Shown in pieces: positions 1 to 8,011 of a stretch of DNA of 54,094 nt. The DNA comes from Bacteroidaceae bacterium (GTDB taxonomy: Bacteria; Bacteroidota; Bacteroidia; Bacteroidales; Bacteroidaceae). A program made the translations under genes and the position numbers. The stretch is taken from NCBI GenBank assembly GCA_017619585.1, contig JAFZSA010000045.1, positions 1-54,094 of the forward strand, written 5' to 3'. A model generated the notes under the pieces. That model saw only the letters and a list, made by a program, of their open reading frames with translations. It did no database searches and had not been told where the DNA came from. Each line of letters starts with the position of its first letter. The first letter of the stretch is position 1.

Positions 1-28
1 ATTCAAATTTCAAAATTCAAAATTATGG
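1..28. repeat. 7-bp tandem repeat array (ATTCAAA type)
   Basis: Four consecutive heptamers (ATTCAAA, TTTCAAA, ATTCAAA, ATTATGG) run from the first base into the start codon of the next gene. The array may begin before the window. It belongs to the heptamer class seen at many other junctions here. Confidence 0.7.
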
Positions 29-447
29 AAAGTAGAGGTATTAGAAATAACAATCCGTTAAACATCAGATTATCAAATGATAAATGGCAAGGCCAAGTAC
101 CCCCCCAAAGGGGGAGCGGAGAGGGGGCCTTTTGTGTGTTCTACAATATGGAATATGGTTGGCGAGCTGCGTTCCGCATCCTGTGCAACACTTATTATAA
201 TAAGTATAAGCTCAGGACCATCAGGGACATTGTGTCGCGCTGGGCACCAAATAACGAGAACAATACGGCAGCCTATATCAGGCATGTGTCGGACTACACA
301 GGCATAGGGCCCGATAAGGTGCTGGCATCGCCCAAGGAGTGCCCCACGGACTGGCTGCTCATTGGCTACGCCATGGCGGTAGTGGAGAACGGCAAAGCCC
401 TCCCCGCAGTGCCGATGCTGAAAGGTTTTGCTATGGCAACAAACTAA
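25..447 (+). CDS. Phage structural protein P5-like / putative peptidoglycan-acting protein
   Basis: A 140-residue protein opening with RGIRNNNPLNIR, the hallmark of a family annotated in Bacteroidetes as structural protein P5, related to a virion lytic protein. A YGWRAA segment and a W-x-N-x-AAYIRHVSDYTG segment fit a lysozyme-like helical fold, but I cannot identify a catalytic residue with confidence. There is no signal peptide. Residues about 26-35 (VPPQRGSGEG) are encoded by a GC-rich palindromic repeat copy, so the loop between the WQG and FCVF strands appears replaced by repeat-derived sequence. The start codon sits at the end of a heptamer array. It is probably a domesticated or cargo phage-type gene; its role in the cell is unknown. 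Confidence 0.6.
   Translation: MESRGIRNNNPLNIRLSNDKWQGQVPPQRGSGEGAFCVFYNMEYGWRAAFRILCNTYYNKYKLRTIRDIVSRWAPNNENNTAAYIRHVSDYTGIGPDKVLASPKECPTDWLLIGYAMAVVENGKALPAVPMLKGFAMATN
100..130 (-). repeat. GC-rich palindromic element inside the P5-like gene
   Basis: Minus-strand copy with the outer AGGCCCCCTCTCCGCTC end and a CCCCC-TTT-GGGGG hairpin. It lies within the reading frame and keeps it open. Confidence 0.7.
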
Positions 448-457
448 ACTAACATAA

Positions 458-496
458 GATAAGCCCCGAGAGTCTGCACGACTGTCGGGGCTTATC
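458..496. terminator. Convergent (probably bidirectional) terminator
   Basis: Perfect 12-bp arms GATAAGCCCCGA / TCGGGGCTTATC extended by GTC/GAC, lying between the convergent P5-like gene and susD. The T-run is weak on both sides. Confidence 0.7.
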
Positions 497-517
497 ATAA
501 AAGGATACTATAACATG

Positions 518-2026
518 TTAGTTATTGTAATTGTAATGTACGTTGGGATTGCCCTGGATAACAGAGAGGGGGAAGGGGAATACCCAGAGGTCTGAAGTGG
601 GAGACAAGGTAACGGTACCCAACTCACCGAAGTCGTGAGTAAGGGTGGTCTGCCACTCGGGCTGTACGTTCCAACGCTTGCGCTGGATGAAGTTCCAGAC
701 AGTCCAGATATTCTCGCCCAGGGAGGTCTGCTTGATGTGCTGGATAGCGTCAGCCTTGTCCGTAACGGTGCCCTTGAGGGGAGCAAAGCTATCAGCGGGC
801 AGACGGTACTTACGCAGGTGATCCAGCTGATCCATACCCTTGTCTATATCACCGCCGCGTACATAGCACTCTGCCAAGAGGATGTACATCTGGGGAGTGG
901 CCAGACCGGCTACGTTGTGATACTCCATCATATTGGGCATATTGTCTGGTGAATCCCAGTTTCTCAAGCCAATCTGATTGTTACTCTGGTCGGTGGTACC
1001 GCCGGCAAGGATAGTATAGAAAAGGTTGTACTGTTCCTTGACACGGGGAGTCAGGAAGAAATGACCGTACTGGGGCTCAATCTGGGCTTCCAGAGCAGGC
1101 TCTGACCACAGGCCGAGCAGATAGTTGGGAATCACGAAGTAGTTCTCTACAGACTCCAGATAGTCGGAGGTGAAGCAGTCATACTTAAAGTCGGGCATTA
1201 CATGAATATACTCCAACCAGCGGGGTTCTTGACGTACATTGGCATAGTAGTCATCCAGTCCGCCTTCCAAAGCCAGAGCAGCCTCGGCAGCCTCGGCTGC
1301 CTCGGGGTACTGCTGCATGCACATCAGAATGTTGGCCTTGAGGGCATAGGCGGCAGGCAGGTTGAAGCGCACCTTGGTAGGCTGAACCTTAGGCAGAGCA
1401 CCAGAGTTGATAGCGTCATTGACGTCACGCAGACACTGCTCGTAAACCTGAGCCACGGTGCCGGGGGCATAAATCTCGTCTATAGACTTATCCTCGGTCA
1501 TGTAGATGACACCACCGTCCTGCTTGGCTGTTTCGGGGTTGTAAGCCTTGGCAAACTTGTTGACCAGCAGGAAGTGGGCATAGGAGCGCAGCGCCTTGGC
1601 TTCTGCCACCAGGGCAGCCTTCTTCTGCTCAGAGCCGCTTGCCAGGCTGGCATTGGTGATAACGGGGTTACAGATACGACCCACCCACTTGTAGCAGCTG
1701 GAGTAGTAGCCGTCACTGGAAGTCAACTGCTGGATGCGCTGGATATCAGCAGGACTGTCTGAGTAAGACCAGAGCAGTGTAGTACGCTCCTTGTTGGGCA
1801 TAGCCAGTTCAGCAGGTATCTGGTTGGCACCGTTGATAACATCGCCTCCAATGTTGTAAACGTCAGAGAGGGGGAGGTTGATGTCGTTGTTGAAAAGCAG
1901 CTCCAACTGGTCTGTTGTGGAGAGCAAGTTCTTGCCCTTGGGCTTGATGTCCGTAAAGTCGGAGCAGGAAGTGGCCACCAGGGCAGCTGCCATCAGGATG
2001 GCTGTATATAATCTATTCTTCTTCAT
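518..2026 (-). CDS. SusD/RagB-family nutrient-binding outer membrane lipoprotein
   Basis: A 502-residue lipoprotein with a signal peptide ending in a lipobox (LVATSC, Cys21). After it come the SusD-type N-terminal segment (DIKPKGKNLLSTTDQLELLFN) and the helical TPR-like body (EAKALRSYAHFLLVNKFAKAYN, AAYALKANILMCMQQYPEAAEAAEAAL). The C-terminal region ends with FIQRKRWNVQPEWQ and FPFPLSVIQGNPN, the usual finish of the family. SusD proteins cap a SusC barrel on the cell surface and bind the ligand. The gene starts 7 bp after the susC stop, so the two form one operon. No glycoside hydrolase, SusE/F or hybrid sensor lies nearby, so the ligand cannot be inferred from polysaccharide genes. Confidence 0.95.
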   Translation of the reverse strand: MKKNRLYTAILMAAALVATSCSDFTDIKPKGKNLLSTTDQLELLFNNDINLPLSDVYNIGGDVINGANQIPAELAMPNKERTTLLWSYSDSPADIQRIQQLTSSDGYYSSCYKWVGRICNPVITNASLASGSEQKKAALVAEAKALRSYAHFLLVNKFAKAYNPETAKQDGGVIYMTEDKSIDEIYAPGTVAQVYEQCLRDVNDAINSGALPKVQPTKVRFNLPAAYALKANILMCMQQYPEAAEAAEAALALEGGLDDYYANVRQEPRWLEYIHVMPDFKYDCFTSDYLESVENYFVIPNYLLGLWSEPALEAQIEPQYGHFFLTPRVKEQYNLFYTILAGGTTDQSNNQIGLRNWDSPDNMPNMMEYHNVAGLATPQMYILLAECYVRGGDIDKGMDQLDHLRKYRLPADSFAPLKGTVTDKADAIQHIKQTSLGENIWTVWNFIQRKRWNVQPEWQTTLTHDFGELGTVTLSPTSDLWVFPFPLSVIQGNPNVHYNYNN

Positions 2027-2033
2027 AATTACA

Positions 2034-5000
2034 TCAATAATTTACAAACAGGCTGAATGTATAGTTTGAACGAGTGCGAACGCCCAGAGTCTCGGGGTCT
2101 ATGCCCTTGCCGTTGGCTGTCCAAAGAGCCTTGGGATTATCAATCTGGAAGTTGAGGGCCAGACGGGTAAGCTTCAGACGGTTGATGACAGTGCGGGGGA
2201 ACTCGTATCCGAAGACAATGTTACGGATCTTGAGGAACGATGCGTCATAGACTGAGTTGTTACCGTTATATGACTCGTTGCCGATAGAGCTGGAACCATA
2301 CTGACCGAAACCGGGTGTGTTGGTGGGGTTGGCAGGTGTCCATGAGTTAAGCAGGTAGAGGGGCTGCGTACCTCCCATAGAAGAAGAGCTGACCTCGCGC
2401 TCCTGCAGGCAACGCATTACGTGACCGCCATAGTAGGCAAGCATGATAGAGAATGAGAAGCCGTTCCACTCCAGGCGGTTGTCCATACCCAGGATAACCT
2501 TGGGGTCAGTCTGACCGCTATACTCCATAACGTCTGTGCTGGCACCCTGAACAGAGTGTGTGATGGTACCGCCGTCTCCGTACCAGAGAGTCTCACCGGG
2601 ACCGCTGACAGAGCCGTCATCAATACCGGCAAAGCGGTAAGACCACAAGGCAGAGGCGGGATAGCCTTCTACGAAGCGGTTGCTGAGCAACTGGTAAGCA
2701 TAGGTAGAGGGGTTATAGACGTTGGTAACCTTGTTGCTGTTGTGAGCCAGTGTCAGACTGGTTGACCATCCGATCTGCTTGCGTGTAGTAGGACGGAACC
2801 AATCGGCAGTTACCTGCACCTCTATACCGTTGTTGCGCAGGTTGGCACTGTTGACGAACATAGAGGTGTAACCCGTTGTGGGATCAAGGCTCTTATTGGC
2901 AAAGACATCCTGTGCAGCCTTGTGGTAGTAGTCGATGCTACCGCGAATACGGTTATTGAAGAGCGAGAAGTCGATACCCACATTGTTGGTACGTGTCTGC
3001 TCCCAACGCAGGTTGGGGTTGGCGGGAGACTCTATGGTTGCCAAGGGCAACTTGGTGTATGAGTTGGTACCGCCAGTGGTAGCTGTAAGATAAGAGGTAG
3101 CGCCCTGGTAGATGTTACCGGTAGCACCGTAGCTATAGCGCAGCTTCAGGAAGTTGACCCACTTAACCTCCTTGAGGAAGTCCTCCTGTTCAATGTTCCA
3201 GGCACCGCCCACAGACCAGAGGGGCTTGCCACGGAACTTGGAGTTAAGACCATAGACATCAGCATAGTCCTTACGGAAAGAACCGAACACATTGTAGCGG
3301 TCATTGTAGGTATAGGTGGCATTGAAATAGCCTGAGCCGTAGCGGTGCTCCACCTCCAGGATATTGTCCATACCATTCTTGATATAGGGGTCATAGGCAT
3401 AGCTACGTGCATTATAGCCGCCGCTGCCAGCCTTGTAGTAGGGGCTGTACTGCTGGTCGTAGAGGTCGAAGAAGTTAATGTCGGCAGCACGACCTGTCTG
3501 CAGCTGGTCATCATAAGCCAGCAAGAGGTCATTGGTACCCTTGCTCAGTGTACCGCGGAACTCCAGACCGGCAATGGCGCTAACCTCGTGCTTGCCAATC
3601 TTCTTGTTATAGTTGAGCTGGCCACGAGTAGTCCAGTAGTCGCCCTGGGTGTTGCGTGTCTGACGGAAGCCGCCAGTAGCAGGAATCAAGGGGTTGGTAA
3701 GACGGTTAGGATCATAATAGGCATTGTGCAGGACACGTGCGGGATGGCTGTCCTCTGTAGCCAGCCATACACGTCGCTGCTGGTCGCTCTCATAGACGCC
3801 CATCACACTGGCAGTCAGACCGGGCAGGATGCGGAACAGCAACTCGCCGTTCAGACGCAGGTGGGTACGACGTGCGTTCACCGTATTGTTATAGAACTCG
3901 TCTATGGGGTTGCTGGAGAGGTCGACAGTACCTTCGCCACCGCCTGCCCAAAGCTCGTTACCCTCGCAGATACCGTACATATTGCGGACGGAACCATCTG
4001 CATTGTACATGGTATCGTAGGCTGCATGACTCCAGACACTGTTAGCCAGAGAGGTTGCATCATAGCCACGCTCGCGGCTCTTGTTGAAGACGCCGTTGAT
4101 GGTCACGTTGGTGGTCAGCCACTTGGTAACATCGAAAGAACCCTTGTAGTTGGCTGTGAAGCGCTGGTCCATGGTGTTGATGATACCGGCATTATCGTGA
4201 GCGAAGTTCAGGGTCAGGTTGTTCTGGCTCTTCTCTGAACGACTGCGCAGAGACAGGTTGTACTCCTGCATCACCTGCTGGCGATATACCTCGCGGGCAT
4301 ATTCCTTGGCAAAGTTGTTCTTGCTGAGCTGCTGCTTGATCTGGGCAAGCTCGTCCATGGTGATATCACCCTTGTAGGCACGATAGTATGCATAGCTGAG
4401 GGGAGAGACAGGACCGTTGCCGTAGTTATAGCCAGAGAGAGTAGAACCTACAGGGTCTGACTGGGTACCGCTGGTGTAATACCAGTCATAGTACTCGCTC
4501 TCCTTCTTGACCTGCTGCTCGGCATTCATATAGAAGTTATCGTTATAGTCCATGTTGCGGTTCTCCTTCAGGGTGAGGTTGGCTGTAAAGGCTACATCAA
4601 TCTTGCCCTTCTGGTGAGCGTTCTTGGTGGTTACAACAATGACACCGTTAGAGGCACGGGCTCCGTAGATAGCGGTAGCGGCGGCATCCTTCAGTACGTT
4701 GATGCTGGCAATGTCATACTGGTTGATATCCTCAAGGCGACCCTCAACAGGCAGTCCGTCAACAACAAGCAGAGGACTGGTCTCGGCATAGAGAGATGAG
4801 GTACCACGAACCTTGAGCTCGCCTCCGTAAGTAGAAAGACCTGCTACCCTACCCTCCAGGTTGGAGAGAAGATTGGGGGTGTAACGCTCCATGAGGTCGT
4901 TGCCGCTGACGGTGACAGCAGAACCCGTCATCTTGGGCTTGGCAATATCCTGATAACCGGTTACTACCACCTCGTTGAGCTGACCGGCATCGGACTTCAT

Positions 5001-5339
5001 GGTTACTTCTACTGTCTGGTTGGCAGTCACATTCTTGAGCTTGACAATGGAGGGTTCCATACCTATGAAGCGGAACTCCAGCTCGTTGCTACCAGCTGAT
5101 ACGGGGATTTCGTATGCACCCTTAGCATCGGTTACGCCAACTGCCTGTCCGTTACGCTTGATGGTGACTCCAGGAAGGGCCTCGCCTTCGTCGTCAATCA
5201 CATGTCCCTTGATGGTGTAGGACTGCTGAGCCTGCGCCGATGCTGCATTCTGTGCCACAACCCGAACGGGAGCAACACCCAATGTCAGAATCAAGCCCAA
5301 AGCCAGACTGATGGATTTGAGATTGTGAATCTTTTTCAT
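2034..5339 (-). CDS. SusC/RagA-family TonB-linked outer membrane transporter
   Basis: I chose the Met at 5339 (MKKIHNLKSISLALGL), which begins a clear signal peptide ending AQNAASAQAQQ and lies just downstream of a promoter at 5411-5442. This gives 1101 residues, typical for SusC. Domain order: a carboxypeptidase-regulatory-like beta sandwich (YTIKGHVIDDEGEALPGVTI), a TonB plug (EVVVTGYQ, VRGTSSLYAETSPLLVVDG, INVLKDAAATAIYGARASNG) and a large beta barrel ending in aromatic SLFVNY. It imports a ligand captured by the SusD partner, powered by TonB. The flanking exported phosphatases (endonuclease/phosphatase fold and histidine acid phosphatase) raise the possibility of a phosphorylated ligand, but that is inference. 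Confidence 0.95.
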   Translation of the reverse strand: MKKIHNLKSISLALGLILTLGVAPVRVVAQNAASAQAQQSYTIKGHVIDDEGEALPGVTIKRNGQAVGVTDAKGAYEIPVSAGSNELEFRFIGMEPSIVKLKNVTANQTVEVTMKSDAGQLNEVVVTGYQDIAKPKMTGSAVTVSGNDLMERYTPNLLSNLEGRVAGLSTYGGELKVRGTSSLYAETSPLLVVDGLPVEGRLEDINQYDIASINVLKDAAATAIYGARASNGVIVVTTKNAHQKGKIDVAFTANLTLKENRNMDYNDNFYMNAEQQVKKESEYYDWYYTSGTQSDPVGSTLSGYNYGNGPVSPLSYAYYRAYKGDITMDELAQIKQQLSKNNFAKEYAREVYRQQVMQEYNLSLRSRSEKSQNNLTLNFAHDNAGIINTMDQRFTANYKGSFDVTKWLTTNVTINGVFNKSRERGYDATSLANSVWSHAAYDTMYNADGSVRNMYGICEGNELWAGGGEGTVDLSSNPIDEFYNNTVNARRTHLRLNGELLFRILPGLTASVMGVYESDQQRRVWLATEDSHPARVLHNAYYDPNRLTNPLIPATGGFRQTRNTQGDYWTTRGQLNYNKKIGKHEVSAIAGLEFRGTLSKGTNDLLLAYDDQLQTGRAADINFFDLYDQQYSPYYKAGSGGYNARSYAYDPYIKNGMDNILEVEHRYGSGYFNATYTYNDRYNVFGSFRKDYADVYGLNSKFRGKPLWSVGGAWNIEQEDFLKEVKWVNFLKLRYSYGATGNIYQGATSYLTATTGGTNSYTKLPLATIESPANPNLRWEQTRTNNVGIDFSLFNNRIRGSIDYYHKAAQDVFANKSLDPTTGYTSMFVNSANLRNNGIEVQVTADWFRPTTRKQIGWSTSLTLAHNSNKVTNVYNPSTYAYQLLSNRFVEGYPASALWSYRFAGIDDGSVSGPGETLWYGDGGTITHSVQGASTDVMEYSGQTDPKVILGMDNRLEWNGFSFSIMLAYYGGHVMRCLQEREVSSSSMGGTQPLYLLNSWTPANPTNTPGFGQYGSSSIGNESYNGNNSVYDASFLKIRNIVFGYEFPRTVINRLKLTRLALNFQIDNPKALWTANGKGIDPETLGVRTRSNYTFSLFVNY

Positions 5340-5410
5340 TGTTTTTAAAATAAAGTGTTTGTAGTGTTTATCTAATACCATTTTGTAACAAGCCGCATAT
5401 TTTTCGACTG

Positions 5411-5442
5411 CAAAAGTACGGAGAATAACAGAATTTAACAAA
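5411..5442 (-). promoter_or_regulatory. susCD promoter (Bacteroidetes type)
   Basis: On the minus strand, TACTTTTG (-7, 5411-5418) is preceded at a 20-bp spacing by TTTG (5439-5442). It lies about 70 bp upstream of the susC start and supports that start. The rest of 5340-5560 is AT-rich leader with nothing else recognised. Confidence 0.7.
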
Positions 5443-5560
5443 TATCTGTCAAAAAATACCAAACATTTTACACAATTTATACCACAAACATGGTATTTCC
5501 GTGTCACAAAGTAACTGTTTTCTCTGCATTAATGAACAAAAAAACAAGGCTATGAAAAGG

Positions 5561-5588
5561 AAAAAGCCCACTCTAAAAAGCAGGCTTT
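5561..5588 (-). terminator. Terminator of the endonuclease/phosphatase gene
   Basis: Arms AAAGCC/GGCTTT around a 14-nt loop, followed on the minus strand by a run of T. It lies immediately past the stop at 5592. Confidence 0.6.
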
Positions 5589-5591
5589 ACC

Positions 5592-6512
5592 TTATTTATT
5601 AAACAGGACTTTCTTTCCGTTAATGATATATAATCCCTTCTTTTGCTCATTGATCATTGCACATTGGCCATTGAGTGTTGCACATTGCTCATTGAACTGT
5701 GAACTATGAACTATGAACTCTGAACTCTTGATGGGAAGGATAGGCGTTGCGCCATCAAAACTTACCTCAACCAGAACAGGACGGTGGTCAGAGGCAGTAG
5801 GCTCGTTGATAACCTGACGCTTAGTAACAGATGTTCCACCACGGCCATAGCAGGCAATGTAGTCTATAATCTTATTGGGGGTACCGGCAGGGAATGTATA
5901 GTTAGTACTGGTGTTTGTGATACTATTCAGAAAACGGAAGGATCTCTTCATCCTAGTGATAAGCGAAGAGGATGGAATGTCATTCCAGTCACCACAGATA
6001 AAGAAAGGTTTGTCCCAACGGGAAGCCTCCTCAAGGATAATATCCAGGGAGGTCAAACGATTATCTTCTTCAAGAGCAAGATGCGTAGTGGCAAACACAT
6101 ACTCCTGAAACTCGCAAACCAAGAGGGTTCTCTTTTCGTTCCCAGGCAAAGGAATGACACGGTGCGACAAAGGTTTCTCCTTGCTAAGGATGGCTACTCC
6201 ATACTTGCCACCCGTGAGAGGGATGGCAGGACCAAAGGTACTGTACATATTCAGCTTCTGAGCCAGATAGCCAGCCTCATTTATTCTGTTGGAACGCTTA
6301 ACACAACTATCAACCTCCTGAAGTCCTACCACATCGGGTGCAGCATTCGCAATAACAGATGCCTGACGGTCGAGATCTACCACATCATCCATGCCAGCAC
6401 CATGCTGGATGTTGTACGTCAGGATACGCATCGTCAACGGACTATCCTGCGCATTAGCTGACTGACAGAAAAGCAGGCCACAGAATAGCAGCCAAATACC
6501 TTGTATTTTCAT
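5592..6512 (-). CDS. Exported endonuclease/exonuclease/phosphatase-fold protein with sorting tail
   Basis: A 306-residue protein with a signal peptide (MKIQGIWLLFCGLLFCQSANAQ). The EEP metal-dependent fold shows all key motifs in order: YNIQHG, VGLQEVD (metal Glu), ATTHLAL, CGDWNDIP (Asp/Asn), IDYIAC and the terminal SDHRP. Family members hydrolyse phosphodiesters in DNA/RNA, or inositol or sphingolipid phosphates; the substrate cannot be read from sequence. The C-terminus ends KKGLYIINGKKVLFNK, a type IX-like sorting tail, so the protein is probably surface-exposed. The 28 or so residues before this tail are encoded by twelve 7-bp repeats (5643-5726) and are low-information, looking like an expanded hinge. 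Confidence 0.85.
   Translation of the reverse strand: MKIQGIWLLFCGLLFCQSANAQDSPLTMRILTYNIQHGAGMDDVVDLDRQASVIANAAPDVVGLQEVDSCVKRSNRINEAGYLAQKLNMYSTFGPAIPLTGGKYGVAILSKEKPLSHRVIPLPGNEKRTLLVCEFQEYVFATTHLALEEDNRLTSLDIILEEASRWDKPFFICGDWNDIPSSSLITRMKRSFRFLNSITNTSTNYTFPAGTPNKIIDYIACYGRGGTSVTKRQVINEPTASDHRPVLVEVSFDGATPILPIKSSEFIVHSSQFNEQCATLNGQCAMINEQKKGLYIINGKKVLFNK
5643..5726. repeat. Twelve-unit 7-bp tandem array inside coding sequence
   Basis: Units read TTGCTCA, TTGATCA, TTGCACA, TTGGCCA, TTGAGTG, TTGCACA, TTGCTCA, TTGAACT, GTGAACT, ATGAACT, ATGAACT, CTGAACT. The array is 84 bp, a multiple of three, so the frame stays open through it. Loss or gain of one unit would shift the frame ahead of the sorting tail. 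Confidence 0.9.
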
Positions 6513-6633
6513 AAATTAGACCCCCAGCCCCTTTAGGGGGAGAAGGGGTGAGTGGTTGTTAGAGGTTATTATCGGAGTACTCAGAGTACTCGAACACTCA
6601 GAATACTCCGATTTTTGATTTTTGATTTTTGAA
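6513..6633. repeat. Composite repeat island (palindrome, GAGTACTC units, heptamers)
   Basis: Three repeat types sit side by side: a plus-orientation GC-rich palindrome at 6518-6549 (AGACCCCCAGCCCC, TTTA, GGGG); GAGTACTC-like units at 6575-6582, 6584-6591, 6592-6599 and 6601-6608; and three GATTTTT heptamers at 6610-6630. The island fills the whole gap between two minus-strand genes and has no obvious promoter. Confidence 0.8.
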
Positions 6634-7935
6634 TTAAAAGCCCATCTTCTGCAAGTAGTACGCACGCAGGTCGTTCCACTTGTAATAGGGACCAGTAACG
6701 GGTGTGCCAGGAAGGGTAACCTCGCGCTCGTTGAGCAGAGCCTTAACCAGGATATCACCATCCTTACCCTTCTTGGGGCGATAGAAGATAAGTTGAATAT
6801 TGCTGGCCATGGGGAAGATGCGATAGTTGGCCCACTGGTAATCCAGACGGTCGAGGTCGGATACCACAACGCCGGCATCGCCCAATTCCATCAGGGTAGC
6901 CATAGGCAGAACATAGACCTCGTGACCAAAGCGCAGGGTAGCACCAACAAAACTCTTGTTGCCCACAATAGTATCGGCTGTCTCAATGAAGTTCTTCAGC
7001 AGGCCGCTGACACGCAAGGGAGCCTTCTTGTCGCTAAGCGGACTGGCACCATAGCCTGTGTACCATTCTATATTATGCGCGCGCCAGATATCATAGCACT
7101 CATCCTCTGTAAAGTAACGGTACATATCTATGCCGTTGTCATGGCTCTGCATATTGCTGCAGACATTGAAGATATGACGCATCAGAGGAATCTGCTCTAC
7201 ACTATCACGGATATAAACCTGATCATTGAAGATAGTGTTGATGAAGCGCTCGGGGTGGATGAACTTCTTGCGATACTCATCTACCACATCGCCACGCTTC
7301 TTGATGGCCTTCTTAACCTCGGCAGGCGCAGCTGGTGCCAGATAGTACTGGAAGCAGTCACCTACGTCGTTATGAATCCTAAGATTAGGATTAAAGGCAG
7401 TAAGTTCCTCGCACTCAGCCATCATAGACATGATGCAACGCTTGACAACAGTACTGCGTGCATCCACCTGACTGTTCTTAGAACCGAAGATGGTAGGAAA
7501 ACGCTCTGTCATACGCTTGCCTATGCGATGATGCTGGCGCTCGCCCACAGTGGAAAGGTCGCCTGCACGCTTATCGCAGCATACATAAAACTTCTCTACA
7601 TCAGAAAGCAACTGCTGGCCGGCAGCCGTCAGCTTACCCAAGTCGCGAGCCTTACGCAATGGCACAAGGACATCATCCATGTACTCGCCATCGCCACACA
7701 GCCAACGGCTACCATGACGTCCGTAATGCGACATATAAAAGGGTTCGTAACCTTTTGGTGTAGGAGTGAGTACATCAGCCGCTGTAGGGTCAACATAGGC
7801 CAAAAGGTTACTGGCTGAGAGGCGGATGTTATCATGAATCTCCTGACGTGCCTTGCTCCAGTCCTGCTGGGCAAAGAGCATGCTGACAGTCGAAGAGGCT
7901 GCCAGCATGAATATAAATAATCTTTTCTTCAACAT
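6634..7935 (-). CDS. Exported histidine acid phosphatase (branch 2, MINPP-like)
   Basis: A 433-residue protein with a signal peptide (cleavage probably after LFAQ). The catalytic signature YGRHGSR is at residues 71-77, where His74 would form the phosphohistidine, and a conserved Arg follows at DARSTVVKRC (about 160). The C-terminal proton-donor motif, usually HD or HAE, reads FGHEVYVLP (His338-Glu339) here. Relatives remove phosphate from phytate or other organic phosphates in the periplasm or at the surface. The gene stands between the decarboxylase operon and the exported EEP protein, on the same strand, separated from both by repeat islands. Substrate is unknown. Confidence 0.85.
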   Translation of the reverse strand: MLKKRLFIFMLAASSTVSMLFAQQDWSKARQEIHDNIRLSASNLLAYVDPTAADVLTPTPKGYEPFYMSHYGRHGSRWLCGDGEYMDDVLVPLRKARDLGKLTAAGQQLLSDVEKFYVCCDKRAGDLSTVGERQHHRIGKRMTERFPTIFGSKNSQVDARSTVVKRCIMSMMAECEELTAFNPNLRIHNDVGDCFQYYLAPAAPAEVKKAIKKRGDVVDEYRKKFIHPERFINTIFNDQVYIRDSVEQIPLMRHIFNVCSNMQSHDNGIDMYRYFTEDECYDIWRAHNIEWYTGYGASPLSDKKAPLRVSGLLKNFIETADTIVGNKSFVGATLRFGHEVYVLPMATLMELGDAGVVVSDLDRLDYQWANYRIFPMASNIQLIFYRPKKGKDGDILVKALLNEREVTLPGTPVTGPYYKWNDLRAYYLQKMGF

Positions 7936-7965
7936 TATTGTGTATTTTTCAGAATTTCAAAAATT

Positions 7966-7997
7966 CGTTATAACGTTATTTCGTTATTTCGTTATAA
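7966..7997. repeat. 8-bp tandem repeats with internal palindromes
   Basis: Four octamers CGTTATAA, CGTTATTT, CGTTATTT, CGTTATAA; the outer units plus the next CG form the palindrome CGTTATAACG. They lie just 3' of mmdB and could fold into a weak hairpin. Confidence 0.7.
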
Positions 7998-8011
7998 CGA
8001 GATTAGAGTGA

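Noticed and set aside
25..447. Evidence for a prophage at the window start
   Set aside because: A single P5-like gene without integrase, capsid, portal or terminase genes is insufficient.
3345..4238. Long plus-strand open frame (297 codons) opposite susC
   Set aside because: It is antisense to strongly supported SusC coding sequence, has no recognisable domain or promoter, and arises from the GC pattern of the real gene.
2034..5507. Longer susC start at 5507
   Set aside because: It would place 56 residues before a classical signal peptide and lies upstream of the predicted promoter.
6622..7818. Long plus-strand open frame (398 codons) opposite the histidine acid phosphatase
   Set aside because: The minus-strand protein has a signal peptide and the RHGSR motif; the antisense frame has neither a known motif nor a start context.
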